From Anaeramoeba ignava (Eukaryota > Metamonada > Anaeramoebidae): a stretch of 64,000 nucleotides of DNA. The notes beneath the pieces are model-generated. The model was not told the DNA's origin. It made no database searches and was given only the letters and a program-made list of their open reading frames with translations. The stretch is taken from contig JAPDFW010000140.1 of the NCBI GenBank assembly GCA_028826165.1, positions 1 through 64,000 on the forward strand. The letters are read 5' to 3'. Both the position numbers and the translations under genes were made by a program. Below are positions 13,401 to 24,877 of this stretch, one piece after another (position 1 is the stretch's first letter; the number at the start of each line of letters is the position of its first letter).

Positions 13401-16057
13401 AATTAATTTATATTTAAATTTAAAATTAATTTATATTTATATTTAAAATTAATTTATATTTAAATTTAAAATTAATTTATATTTATATTTAAAATTAATT
13501 TATATTTAAATTTAAAATTAATTTATATTTAAGTTTAATATTAATTGTATGTTAATTTTTTGATATCGAGAGAATAACAAAATTATTTTTTTTTTGAAAA
13601 TTTTTTTTTGTAATTTTTTTTTCGAGTTGCAAACGAGAAAAAAAAAGGAAATGGATTTTCGACTTTGGAGAAAATTCATGGAAGAAAAAAGATAATCAAA
13701 AAAAAATAACAATTTTGTTATTTTCGAGAAAGAGAAAATTAACAGGTTTGTTCGAAGCGAAAAAGAAATCCAAAGAGGTTCTCTTTTTTTCTTAGAGAGA
13801 TCATGTTAGTATTCCACTTTTCCATTCTTCAAATCCAAGAATCAACTTTTCATTGCCTTATTTTTTTGTTCCAGGTTTCTCCCCAATTTCCATATCCAGA
13901 TTCTAATTATCCCAAGAAGACTTCAGTGATGCTTTCGTATTAAATAGAATCTTTTTCTAATTTGGATCCAAATTCAAACCATTTTGATATATTCTGACCA
14001 AATTGGAATATCTTTGCTAAATAAAATTCAATAATCAGACTATTCTTCTCTGTTTATGATTTAATGATTCCAAACTGAGATATTGAAAACCAAACTCATT
14101 TTCCTTTTAAGACAGACAAAAAAGTTTTATTAAAAAACAAAATTGGACAGGAGTATAAGTAAATTATACTTCCGGACAAATTCCTGCCCCTCCAAATAAA
14201 AATTTATTAAAAATTTGGAAAAAAATTTCAAATCGGACATTTATGGAAATTATTCTTCTGTTTCAAAATTTTTATTCACTTTCAAAAAGATAAAGGGATT
14301 TATTTTTTTATTGTTTATACTTGCAACTTCGAACAATTTATATTTAAATTTAAAATTAATTTATATTTATATTTAAAATTAATTTATATTTGTATTTAAA
14401 ATTAATTTATATTTAAGTTTATATTAATTTATATTTAAGTTTAAAATTAATTTATATTTAATATTAATTTAAGTTTAAAATTAATTTATATTTGATTTAA
14501 AATTAATTTATATTTGAATTTAATATTAATTTATTCACCTAAAGGAGGAGTTCTATTTTGACGTGGTTGAGCATTACGAGATCTTAAAACGGATTTTAGA
14601 TTTGCCATTCCTTGACCACCAAGACCAGGAAGAGCAAGACCACCTTCAAAAGGATTTGGAGGAGGCATGACTTGATTAGGATCAGTTGTTTCAGTTGTCA
14701 TCATTGGTGGTGGTGGTTGTGCAAAATTCTCATTTGTTTGAGGTGGTGGTATAAATTGTTGTGTTGTTACTTCTGGTAATTGTGGTTGTGGTGTTGGTAT
14801 AGATTCAGGCATTATAACTGGTTGTTGTTCAGCTATTTCTTCTACATAATTTCCTATTTATTTGTAACAAATTTTTTTTTGTATTTTGTATTTTTATTTT
14901 AATTTTAAATTTTAATTTTAATTTTAATTTTAATTTTAATTGTAATTTTAATTTTAATTTTATTTTTAAAGTTTAATTTTAATTTTAATTTTATTTTTAA
15001 TTTTAATTTCATTTTTAATTTTTATTTTAATTTTATTTAAAGTTTTGATCAATAAGTGAATTTATAAAAAATTCTTTTTAAATTTTCCATAATAAATCAT
15101 TTTAGATTAAATTAATAAAATATTAATAAAATTAATTTAAATAAAATTCTTTTTAAATTTTCTTAATAAATCATTTTAGATTAATTTGATAAAATATTAA
15201 TAAAATTAATTTAGAAAAATTCTTTTTAAATTTTTACAATAAATCATTTTAAATTAAATTAATAAAATATTAATAAAATTAATTTATAAAAATTCTTTTA
15301 AATTTTCTTAATAAATCATTTTAGATTAAATTAATAAAATATTAATAAAATTAATTTAGAAAAAATTCTTTTAAATTTTTATAATAAATTATTTTAGATT
15401 AAATTAATAAAATATTAATAAAATTAATTTATAAAAAATTCTTTTAAATTTTCATAATAAATTATTTTAAATTAATTTAATAAAATATTAATAAAATAAA
15501 TTTAAATAAAATTCTTTTAAATTTTCTCAATAAATTATTTTAGATTAATTTGATAAAATATTAATAAAATTAATTTAGAAAAATTCTTTTAAATTTTCAT
15601 AATAAATTATTTTAGATTAATTTGATAAAATATTAATAAAATAAATTTAGAAAAAATTCTTTTAAATTTTCGATAAAATTTTTTAAAAAGAAAATTCGAA
15701 TTCAAAACAAATTCAAAAATAATAAGAATTAAGATTGAAATTAAAATTGAAAAAAATAAGACAGAAAAGAGACAAAAAGAAAGAAAAGGAAATACCTGGA
15801 AAATATCCATCAGCATCACCAAGTAACCCTCTCCACCATTCTTCACCTTTTTCAATAATTTGAATTCTATCGCCTTCTCTAAAGCTCAGTTCACTTTCGG
15901 TTTCTCCTTGATAATCATATAAGGCAACAGCCCACACCTCCGCTTCTTGTTCTTGAGGAGGCGGTGGCGGTCGTTGTACTTGTGTTGGTTCTGTCGGCTT
16001 AACGGCCGTTGTTTGACTTCTATCTCGATTTTTTTTCTTTCTTCCAAAAAGTCCCAT
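10485..16057 (-). CDS. Two-SH3 proline-rich scaffold protein
   Basis: Four exons, 16057-15796, 14853-14539, 12542-11719 and 11555-10485, give 2,472 nt and 823 aa in one frame. SH3-1 (about residues 41-95) begins ALYDYQGE, and exon 2 completes it as GYFPGNYVEEI. SH3-2 (about 408-466) contains EGWFYGARV and ends EGYFPGDFVERAK exactly at the donor. Between them lie proline-rich sequence, three PPTLPVRGRARR repeats and an LEALFAGK segment. After SH3-2 come PPKQEF/PPKPEI-type repeats and an unrecognised folded-looking C-terminus of about 75 residues. The exon 2-3 junction crosses a 1,996-bp intron; it is supported because exon 3 has no upstream ATG in frame and AG|GTGAAT matches it in phase. It probably assembles actin or endocytic partners, an inference from domain type only. 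It is transcribed head to head with the SH3-RasGEF gene. Confidence 0.82.
12560..13548. repeat. 23-bp AT satellite in scaffold intron, left block
   Basis: The unit TTAATTTATATTTAAATTTAAAA (positions such as 12655 onward) is repeated with small variants for about 1 kb inside the scaffold gene's longest intron. The same repeat resumes at 14337 after an unrelated island. Confidence 0.85.
13549..14336. mobile_element. Complex-sequence island interrupting the satellite; candidate non-autonomous insertion
   Basis: About 790 bp of non-repetitive sequence is embedded in the 23-bp array, with array on both sides. Inverted repeats lie inside it: TTGTTCGAAG at 13748-13757 against CTTCGAACAA at 14327-14336, and TTCGAGTTGCAA at 13621-13632 against TTGCAACTTCGAA at 14321-14333. 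A hairpin AATAACAATTTTGTTATT is at about 13706-13723. No long open frame or transposase is seen. It could be a MITE-like element, an old duplicated genomic fragment, or an intronic RNA gene. Confidence 0.4.
14337..14525. repeat. 23-bp AT satellite in scaffold intron, right block
   Basis: The array left of the island continues here with the same TTTATATTTAAATTTAAAATTAA-type units, ending at the donor of exon 2 (14538). Confidence 0.8.
15055..15670. repeat. 72-74 bp tandem repeat, eight to nine copies, intronic
   Basis: TAAAT(C/T)ATTTTA recurs at 15093, 15167, 15240, 15312, 15385, 15458, 15531 and 15603, giving periods of 72-74 bp. It fills most of the intron (14854-15795) that splits SH3-1 of the scaffold gene. 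Confidence 0.9.
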
Positions 16058-16503
16058 TTGTTTGTATTTTTATTATTATTATTGTTGTTATTATTTGTTT
16101 ATTTATTTATTTATTTCGATTTTTGTTTTTTTTTTGTTTTGTTTTTTTTTTGGTTATTAAAATGAAAAAGCAAAATAATTAAAAAAAAAAATGATTTTAA
16201 AATGGAGAAAAAAAATTTTTTTAATTTAAATTTTTTTTAATTTTTTTTTTTCGTCTTTTTAATTTTTTTTTTTGCTTTTTTTTTTTTTTTAAAACAAATT
16301 TTAAGTAAAAATTATTAATTAAAAATTGTTTACAACTTTAATCAAATTCAATTTAAAAAAAAAATTTAAATTAAAAAAAAATTAATCCAAATGAAAAAAT
16401 TTTTTTTTCTTTTTTTTTTTTCATTTTTTCATTTTTTCATTTTCATTCTTTTTTTCAATACTTTTTCTTTTTTATTTTCAATTTATTTTTTCTTTTTTAT
16501 TAA
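16058..16503. promoter_or_regulatory. Shared promoter region of two divergent SH3 genes
   Basis: Only 446 bp separate the start codons of the SH3 scaffold (-) and the SH3-RasGEF (+). The space is made of long A and T runs with TTTTTCATTTTTTC elements near 16430 and AAAATGAAAAAG at about 16160. No gene is seen. Confidence 0.5.
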
Positions 16504-19500
16504 ATGGAAATTATTGGAGTTGCTTTATATGATTATATTACAAAACAAGAAGATGCTTTATGTTTTTTTGAAAATGATATTATTCACAATATTCAACCTG
16601 AAAAAACTGGATGGTGGTTTGGAGAAAAAGAAGGAAAAATTGGCGGGTTTTTATTATTATTTTATTATTTATTATTTATTATTTATTATTATTATTTTAT
16701 TATTTTAGTTTTCCAATGAATTATGTGAGGTTAATTGATAAAGATCATCCATTACTTTCACCTTTAGAAGGTAAATTATCCAAAATAATTATAATAACAA
16801 ATTTAATAACAAATTTAATAACAAATTTAATAACAAATTTAATAATAAATTTAATAACAAATTCCAAAATTCCAAAATAAAAAATTTAATAAATAATTTA
16901 ATAAATAATTTAATAACAAATTTAATAAATAATTTAATAACAAATTCCAAAATTCCAAAATTCCAAAATAATTTAATAAATAATTTAATAAATAATTTAA
17001 TAACAAATTTAATAAATAATTTAATAACAAATTTAATAACAAATTTAATAACAAATTTAATAACAAATTTAATAATAAATTTAATAACAAATTCCAAAAT
17101 TCCAAAATAAAAATTTAATAAATAATTTAATAAATAATTTAATAACAAATTTAATAAATAATTTAATAACAAATTTAATAAATAATTTAATAGCAAATTT
17201 AATAACAAATTTAATAACAAATTTAATAAATAATTTAATAGCAAATTTAATAACAAATTTAATAACAAAATTTAATAAATAATTTAATAACAAATTTAAT
17301 AACAAATTCAAAAATTCCAAAATAAATAATTTAATAAATAATTTAATAAATAATTTAATAACAAATTCAAAAATAATTTATTAAATAATTTAATAACAAA
17401 TTTAATAAATAATTTAATAACAAATTTAATAAATAATTTAATAACAAATTTAATAAATAATTTAATAACAAATTCCAAAATAATTTAATAAATAATTTAA
17501 TAAATAATTTAATAAATAATTTAATAACAAATTCAAAAATAATTTAATAGCAAATTTAATAAATAATTTAATAAATAATTTAATAAATAATTTAATAATA
17601 AATTTAATAACAAATTCCAAAATAATTTAATAAATAATTTAATAACAAATTTAATAAATAATTTAATAAATAATTTAATAACAAATTTAATAACTAATTT
17701 AATAAATAATTTAATAACAAATTCCAAAATTCCAAAATTTAATAAATAATTTAATAAATAATTTAATAAATAATTTAATTAATAATTTAATAAATAAGCC
17801 GCTCAAAAAATAATCCGCGATGTTCTTCAAACACTCAATTTGAATATCACAACAAACATAAGTCTTACTAAAAAGAAATTACGAGTAGCAATAACATCAG
17901 GAGGAAAAAAACGGAACATGCTTTATTCAAAAGTTCAACAAGAAACACAATCAGTAATTTCACTATGCAAAGAACGAGGGAAACTGACACATTTAATTTC
18001 AAAAGGAATAGAAGAAGAAATTATCGAATTCGCAAGAAATTTCAACAAAGAAAATTATTTTAAACAACATTCGCTAGTTCAAGTTTCAGAAACAGATGAA
18101 ATAAATGAATATTCATTTGATAACATCGCAGATCCTAATAAGGAACTGCCTGATCCACTTGAACAAGAATTGGACGGAATGGATGGCGATGAAATTGATG
18201 ATGAGACAGCTTCTCCAGATGGTTCTGAAGATGAACAAAGTTTAGGAGAAACAAGTGGAAAAATTAATTCAATAGATGCATTTTCAAGTGAAAGAAGTTT
18301 AATTCAAACAGAAAAATCACAAGAAAATCTTCCTAATATTGATGAAATTGAACATATTCCTGCTCCTCTTACTAGTTATGATAGTTTTCTTCCTCCACTT
18401 AGTGGTTTGGATGATATTCCAGTTCCACTCACTAGTTTTGATAGTATTCCACCTCCAGTGACTGATTTTGATAATATTCCACCACCAATAAAAAATCAAA
18501 ATCAAAATCAAAATGAAAATCAAAATCAAATTGAAGATCAAAATCAAAACCAAAATGAAAATCAAAACGAAAATAAAATTAAAATTAAAATTAAAAATAA
18601 AATTAAAAATCAAAATCAAAATCAAAATCAAAATCAAAATCAAAATCAAAATCAAAATCAAAATCAAAATCAAATTGAAAATTTAGATCAAGAAACTTCC
18701 AAATATTTAATTGATACTTCTGAATGGTTATTGAAAAAATTAGATGGTATTATTAGCACAGAAAAGAAAAATGTTGATGGATTAATTGCTTTAAATAAAG
18801 TTCAAAAGAAAAAGGTTCTTCTTCAACAAGCAGAAGTTTTAATTTCGCAAGCAAATCAATTGATTTATAATTTGGAAATTTTGCGCAAAGTTTGTTTGCG
18901 TGATTTATTGAAATTGTCTAAGATTTATCATCCTAAACTTCAATATGGATATGCTATTCAATCTTTTAAAAGTCAAACTCAACCGAATTTTCATTTTAAT
19001 TCTGGAGATTTTGTTGTACTTTTAGATATTACAATGAAAAAAGGAAAGACTGAAAAATTTATGGCTGAAGTGAATAAAATACGAGAAGAAGTTCAACCAG
19101 ATATGATTGAATTTGTTGAGGTTAATTTTATAATATTTATTTTAATATTTATTTAATATTTATTTTATATTTATTTAATATTTATTTAATATTTATTTAA
19201 TATTTATTTAATATTTATTTAATATTTATTTTAATTTTGATTTAATATTTATTTAATATTTAATTAATATTTATTTAATATTTATTTAATATTTATTTAA
19301 TATTTATTTAATATTTATTTAATATTTAATATTTATTTAATATTTAATTTTGATTTAATATTTATTTAATATTTATTTAATATTTATTTAATATTTATTT
19401 AATATTTATTTAATATTTATTTAATATTTATTTAATATTTATTTAATATTTATTTAATATTTATTTAATATTTATTTAATATTTATTTAATATTTATTTT

Positions 19501-20504
19501 AATATTTATTTTAATATTTATTTAATATTAATTTAATATTTATTTAATTTTGATTTAATATTTATTTAATATTTATTTAATATTTATTTAATATATTTAA
19601 TATTTATTTAATATTTATTTAATATTTATTTTAATATTTATTTTAATATTTATTTAATATTTATTTAATATTTATTTTAATTTTGATTTAGATGAAAAAC
19701 TTCGATAAAGCCTTTATCGAAAAACAAAAACCAAAAAAACACATTCCAAAACTTCCTAAACAAATGAAATACGTTTCTATTATTGATTTTGATCCAGACG
19801 AAATTGCAAAACAACTAACAAAATTAGAATACAAACTCTTTTGCAACATCAAAGCAGCAGAATTTCTTAATGGAAATTGGAAGAAAAAATCAACTCAAAA
19901 TTTCACTCCAAATTTAACAGAATTTTTTGGACATTTTAACATAATTGAATCATGGGTTGCAACACTTATAATCCAAACAGAAAAACGGAAAGAAAGACAC
20001 AAAATGCTTTCCCATTTTGTTAATATCGCAACAACAGCTAAGGATGTTAATAATTTTACTCTTTTAAGAGCGTTAATAAAAGGAATATTTCATCAAGAAG
20101 TGAGAAATTTAAAGAAAACAATGACTACTTTTTCAAGTTCTTCGATGTCAAAATTAACGGAATTGGAAAAAATGTTTTTCAGAAGAAATAACTTTGAAGA
20201 ATATCGCAAAATCGAAGAACAAACTGCTGATTCTTTTCTTCCTTTAATTCCCTTTTTGGATCCTCATCTCGATGAAATTGATGCTGCTGAAACAAGATTA
20301 AAGAAAAAAGAAACAGAAAAAGGTGAACTTTCTCAAGAATTATATTTGGCTTTATTCAATATTGTTAAGTTTCAAGCAAGATCTTTGAGAATTAAATCTT
20401 CACAAGAAATGCAAAAATATTTTTCAAAATTACCCGTTTTAACTGATGAAAAATTGAAAGCACTTTCTGAATTGAGAGCTTTGGATGAAATTAACAGAAA
20501 ATGA
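16504..20504 (+). CDS. SH3-domain Ras guanine nucleotide exchange factor (RasGEF)
   Basis: Exons 16504-16646, 16709-16770, 17799-19120 and 19692-20504 total 2,340 nt and 779 aa. An N-terminal SH3 (residues 1 to about 60) begins [15 protein letters not shown] and is completed across the first intron as [13 protein letters not shown] helical region follows, then an acidic and Pro-rich linker with repeats like [17 protein letters not shown] and a poly Asn/Gln block (18490-18680). The C-terminal CDC25-type catalytic domain (about 530-775) carries ITSWVA-like sequence as [11 protein letters not shown], then [13 protein letters not shown]. It should load GTP on a Ras-family GTPase at membranes. The SH3 may bind the proline-rich protein encoded divergently; this is inference. 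It ends in TGA. Confidence 0.88.
16771..17798. repeat. Intron filled with AATAACAAATTTAATAAAT units
   Basis: The second intron of the RasGEF gene is about 1 kb of AATTTAATAA/ACAAATTTAATA units broken by ATTCCAAAATTCCAAAAT patches. The Leu/Asn-rich open frames on both strands are artefacts of the repeat. Confidence 0.8.
19121..19691. repeat. Intron filled with (TTTAATATTTAT)n
   Basis: The third intron of the RasGEF gene is almost pure TTTAATATTTAT repeat with a few TTTTGATTTAATA variants; the last variant provides the acceptor TTTAG at 19687-19691. Confidence 0.85.
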
Positions 20505-20904
20505 TTCTTTTCTTATTTTTTTTTTTCTTCTTCTTAATAAGTTTTTTTAAATGAAAATTTTTTTCCGATTTTGAAAATTTTTTTTAACAAAAGAAAATTA
20601 AAAGAAATTTAAAAGAAATTTAAAAGAAATTTGAAAGAAATTTGAATTGAATTTTTGATTTTATTTTGAATTTAAAAAATATTATTTTCTTTTTAAATTT
20701 TGAATTAAATTTTCTTTTTAAATTTTGAATTGAATTTTCTTTTTAAATTTTCTTTTTGAATTTTGTTTTGAATTTTGTTTTGAATTTTGTTTTGAATTTT
20801 GTTTGAATTTTGTTTTGAATTTTGAATTGAATTAAATTTAGAAAAATTCCACTTTCTAAATTAGCAAAACAAAAGATAAGGAAAAAAAGAAAAAAAAAGG
20901 GGGA
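20505..20904. other. AT-rich spacer between convergent RasGEF and Alba genes
   Basis: This holds runs of AAAGAAATTTA followed by TTTTGAATTTTG units (about 20750-20815). It is the shared 3' flank of two convergent genes. No gene or RNA is seen. Confidence 0.5.
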
Positions 20905-22438
20905 TTAAAAATGAGAACCACGTTTCCTATAAAAAGGGGGTCTTGATTCAACAAAATGAGGAAAACGTTGATTTTGAAAAGGAGAAGGACCTGAATAAGG
21001 GAATCTAGGAGAATTTCTGGATTGCATAGGTCGACTTCTAGGAACATATCCCCATCCTGTTGGTCTTCTTGTTGGATAAGGCCGTCTATTAAAGGATGGG
21101 TTAATAATTAATGGTCGACGATTTTGACTTCGATAAATTGGTATATTTTCTTCATTTTCATCAAGATTTATATTTGATTCGTTGTTTTCATCTTTATCTT
21201 CTTCTTTGTCTTTTTCATCTTCATCTCCGTTTTTTAAATTTTCTTCAGTTTCTTTTTTGTTTTCGTTCATTGGCTTTTTTTGATAAGTTGGATCGTATTT
21301 TGGATTTTGGATCTTGATTGTAATTGTAGCAACTCTTTTTTTATTCTCGAGTCTTAATTCATTTTAATTTTAATATTAATTTTAATTTTAATTTTAATTT
21401 TAATTTCAAAATGAATTTTAATTTTAATATTAATTTTAATTTTAATTTTAATTTTAATATTAATTTTGATTTTAATTTTAATTTAATTATTTTTAATTTA
21501 TAAATGAATTTAATTTTATAAATGAATTTTAATTTTAATTTTAATTTTAATTTTAATTTTAATTTTAATTTTAATTTTAATTTTAATTTTAATTTTAAAT
21601 TTAATATTAATTTTAAATTTTGATTTAAATTTTAATTTTAATTTTAATTATAATATTGATTTTTAATTTTAATTTTAATTTTAATTTTTAATTTCAATTT
21701 CAATTTCAATTTTAATTTTAATTTTTAATATTAATTTTAATTTTGATTTTAATTTTAATTTTAATTTTAATTTTTATTTTTAATTTTAATTTTAATTTTA
21801 ATTTTAATTTTAATTTATAAATGAATTTTAATATTAATTTTATAAATGAATTTTAATTTTAATTTATAAATGAATTTTAATATTAATTTTATAAATGAAT
21901 TTTAATTTTAATTTATAAATGAATTTTAATTTTAATTTTGATTTTAATTTTAATTTTAATTTTAATTTTAATTTTAATTTTGATTTTAATTTTAATTTTT
22001 AATTTTAATTTTAATTTTAATTTTGATTTTAATATTAATATTAATTTTAATTTTGATTTTAATTTTAATTTTAATTTTAATTTTGATTTTAATATTAATT
22101 TTAATTTTAATTTTTAATTTTGATTTTAATTTATAAATGAATTTAATTTTATAAATGGGAAAAATAAGGAAAAAATACGAGTCATTATAGTTAATAACAA
22201 AAACAGTTCCAGTATTCATTTCATAATCAAGATTTGTAAATTCTTGTTTTAAAACTTCAGCTAAAGCAACAGCTTTATTAATAGCAGCTCCCATTGCACA
22301 AATTTGAATTTCTTTTAAATCTGGTTGAGTCATTAATTGTTTTGCATATTGTAAATAATTTTGTATCTTTCCATATCCAGATATTCTTATTTCATTGCTT
22401 TGGATTGATGGAAATGGTTGTATTTTTTTTGATTCCAT
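20905..22438 (-). CDS. Alba-domain nucleic-acid-binding protein with basic arginine-rich tail
   Basis: Two exons, 22438-22179 and 21352-20905, total 708 nt and 235 aa. Residues 15 to about 110 form an Alba fold: NEIRISGYGKIQNYLQYAK, then the core IQICAMGAAINKAVALAEVLK. The final strand VATITIKIQN is supplied by exon 2, and the splice restores it in frame. A highly acidic linker follows, then a tail rich in Arg, Pro and aromatic residues (RRPYPTRRP, PRSRPMQSR). Alba-like proteins of protists bind RNA or DNA in RNase P/MRP-like or translational-repressor complexes; which applies here cannot be told. The start has AAAATGAAAAAAATGAAAA just upstream. Confidence 0.88.
21353..22178. repeat. Alba-gene intron of AATTTT units
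   Basis: This 826-bp intron is composed of AATTTTAATTTT units with interspersed TATAAATGAATTTT. The donor is GTATTTTTTCC and the acceptor AATTAAG on the minus strand. Confidence 0.8.
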
Positions 22439-22529
22439 TAATAAATTTTAATTAAAATGAAAAAAATGAAAAAAAAAATTTAATTTTTTTTTTGAACTAA
22501 TTATTACTCATTTTGTTTTTTTTTTAAAA

Positions 22530-23660
22530 TTATTTTATAATAAAAATATTTAATTTGAAATATGATTTAAATTATATATTAATTTGGAAATGTTTTTAGT
22601 TTATTATTTACTAATAATTTATAAATAAAATTTAATTCAAAATTATTCAAAATTATGATAAAAAATTATTAAATTATTTTATAATAAAAATATTTAATTT
22701 GAAATATGGTTTAAATTATATATTAATTTGGAAATGTTTTTGATTCATTATTTACTAATAATTTATAAATAATATTTAATTCAAAATTATTCAAAATTAT
22801 GATAAAAATTATTAAATTATTTTATAATAAAAATATTTAATTTGAAATATGGTTTAAATTATATATTAATTTGAAAATGTTTTTGATTCATTATTTAATA
22901 ATAATTTATAAATAAAATTTAATTCAAAATTATTCAAAATTATAATAAAAATTATTAAATTATTTTATAATAAAAATATTTAATTTGAAATATGATTTGA
23001 ATTATATATTAATTTGGAAATGTTTTTAATTCATTATTTATTAATAATTTATAAATAATATTTAATTTAAAATTATTCAAAATTATAATAAAAATTATTA
23101 AATTATTTTATAATAAAAATATTTAATTTGAAATATGGTTTAAATTATATATTAATTTGAAAATGTTTTTGATTCATTATTTACTAATAATTTATAAATA
23201 ATATTTAATTCAAAAATTATTCAAAATTATGATAAAAATTATTAAATTATTTTATAATAAAAATATTTAATTTGAAATATGATTTGAATTATATATTAAT
23301 TTGGAAATGTTTTTGATTCATTATTTACTAATAATTTATAAATAATATTTAATTCAAAATTATTCAAAATTATAATAAAAATTATTAAATTATTTTATAA
23401 TAAAAATATTTAATTTGAAATATGATTTAAATTATATATTTATTTGAAAATGTTTTTAATTTATTATTTACTAATAATTTATAAATAATATTTAATTTAA
23501 AATTATTCAAAATTATAATAAAAAATTATTAAATTATTTTATAATAAAAATATTTAATTTGAAATATGATTTAAATTATATATTAATTTGGAAATGTTTT
23601 TAATTCATTATTTAATAATAATTTATAAATAATATTTAATTCAAAATTATTTTAGAAAAA
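22530..23660. repeat. 143-144 bp satellite, eight copies
   Basis: TAATTTGAAA recurs at 22551, 22695, 22838, 22981, 23124, 23268, 23411 and 23555, a period of 143-144 bp with high identity between copies. The array lies between the divergent Alba and 23757 genes and contains no gene. Confidence 0.93.
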
Positions 23661-23756
23661 GTAAAAGAAGGTAAAAAATCCAACTCATTTTTTTTTTATT
23701 TTTTTTATTTTTTTTTTCATTTTTTTACTTTCAATTTATCTTGATTTTATAATAAA

Positions 23757-24704
23757 ATGAACGGATTTAATTGTGTTGTTCTTTTTGATGAAAATAATCA
23801 AAACAAATTAGAAACTTGTGCACATCCATTTCTTGATTCAATTTCACAAAAAGGATGTTCAGGAGAATTAATATTATATAATAAAGAACAAGAAGATAAA
23901 AATTTACATTCAGTTTCAATTATGTCACAATTAATGGCAACTTATTCTGAATTTTTTTCAATTCAAAATTCAAAACCAACTTTTCAAATCAAAGAAAATA
24001 AATTAATTCCAAAAGATGAAATACAAACTTTCCAAGAAAAATTTAATCAAATGAATGTTTCTTTAATTACAAACACTAATTTTCTTTCTCTTTTTGCGGA
24101 TTCTTTAAAAATTCCTTGTTTTGTTATTGATGATAATAATTTGGATGAAGAAAATATTTCAAATTTAATTTCAAAACAAATTCAAAATGATCTTTCAAAT
24201 AAAAACAATTTAATTTTTGTTCATCTTCGAAATAATTTTTCAGAAGAAGAAATTAAATCAAGAAAATTAGATGTAAAAATAGAAAGAAATATAATAATTT
24301 TAGACAAAGTAGCGAAAGAATTAGAAAAAGAAGAAGAAAAAGTATATGTTATTATTATGTCAGGATCAGAATTAAATTCAAATGAAAAATCAAATCAAAA
24401 TTCAAATCAAAATTCAAATCAAAAATCAAATCAAAATTTAAATCAAAATTCAAATCAAAAAAAAGTCTTCCGTCCAAAACAATCTTATACTTTACATGAT
24501 AGAAAAGATATTTCTTCTCTTGTTGAAGGTGGAAATAAAATTGTTGTTTCTTATTATCATAATCAAACTACTAGAATTGATAAAGTTCAACATTTTAATC
24601 AAAAAGAAATCAAAAAAAATGGTGCTAATAAAATAATTTTTGTTGAAAGATTTATTTATGAAATGGCATTTAAAATGGGTTTTATTGAAAAATATGGTGC
24701 TTAA
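23757..24704 (+). CDS. Uncharacterised 315-aa protein, possible alkaline-phosphatase-fold (apgM-like) pseudoenzyme
   Basis: This is a single-exon gene with a strong T-rich leader and TTTCATTTTTTT 40 bp upstream. The order VVLFDENN, PFLDSISQKGCSGEL, LIFVHLRNNFSEEE, KIERNIIILDKVAKEL and VYVIIMSGSE resembles archaeal-type 2,3-bisphosphoglycerate-independent phosphoglycerate mutases. In those enzymes a DG motif, a target lid, an H-x-D-x2-GH motif and a final DH follow in the same order. The metal-binding residues expected there are not conserved here, so it would be catalytically dead if the fold is right. Between this and the C-terminus lies a Ser/Asn/Gln repeat (24370-24460). The last 75 residues, starting FRPKQSYTLHDRKD, are not recognised. 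The assignment is tentative. Confidence 0.4.
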   Translation: MNGFNCVVLFDENNQNKLETCAHPFLDSISQKGCSGELILYNKEQEDKNLHSVSIMSQLMATYSEFFSIQNSKPTFQIKENKLIPKDEIQTFQEKFNQMNVSLITNTNFLSLFADSLKIPCFVIDDNNLDEENISNLISKQIQNDLSNKNNLIFVHLRNNFSEEEIKSRKLDVKIERNIIILDKVAKELEKEEEKVYVIIMSGSELNSNEKSNQNSNQNSNQKSNQNLNQNSNQKKVFRPKQSYTLHDRKDISSLVEGGNKIVVSYYHNQTTRIDKVQHFNQKEIKKNGANKIIFVERFIYEMAFKMGFIEKYGA

Positions 24705-24877
24705 AACAAATGATAATTTTTTTTCATTTCAATTTGATTTTCCAATTTGATTTTTCATTTCATAAAAAAAAATTAATTCACTTTCTTAATCAAAAATAAA
24801 TATTAGAAAAAAGAAAAGAAAAGAAAAGAAAAATTTGAACTTGTTTTGATAAATATTTATTTTATATTTTTTTTATT

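Noticed and set aside
13518-13712. 64-residue minus-strand open frame in the intron island
   Set aside because: Low complexity at both ends, no homology recognised, and lies inside an intron of the same strand.
13926-13998. Box C/D snoRNA (GTGATGC ... CTGA, about 70 nt apart)
   Set aside because: The C box is imperfect and no terminal stem flanks the boxes.
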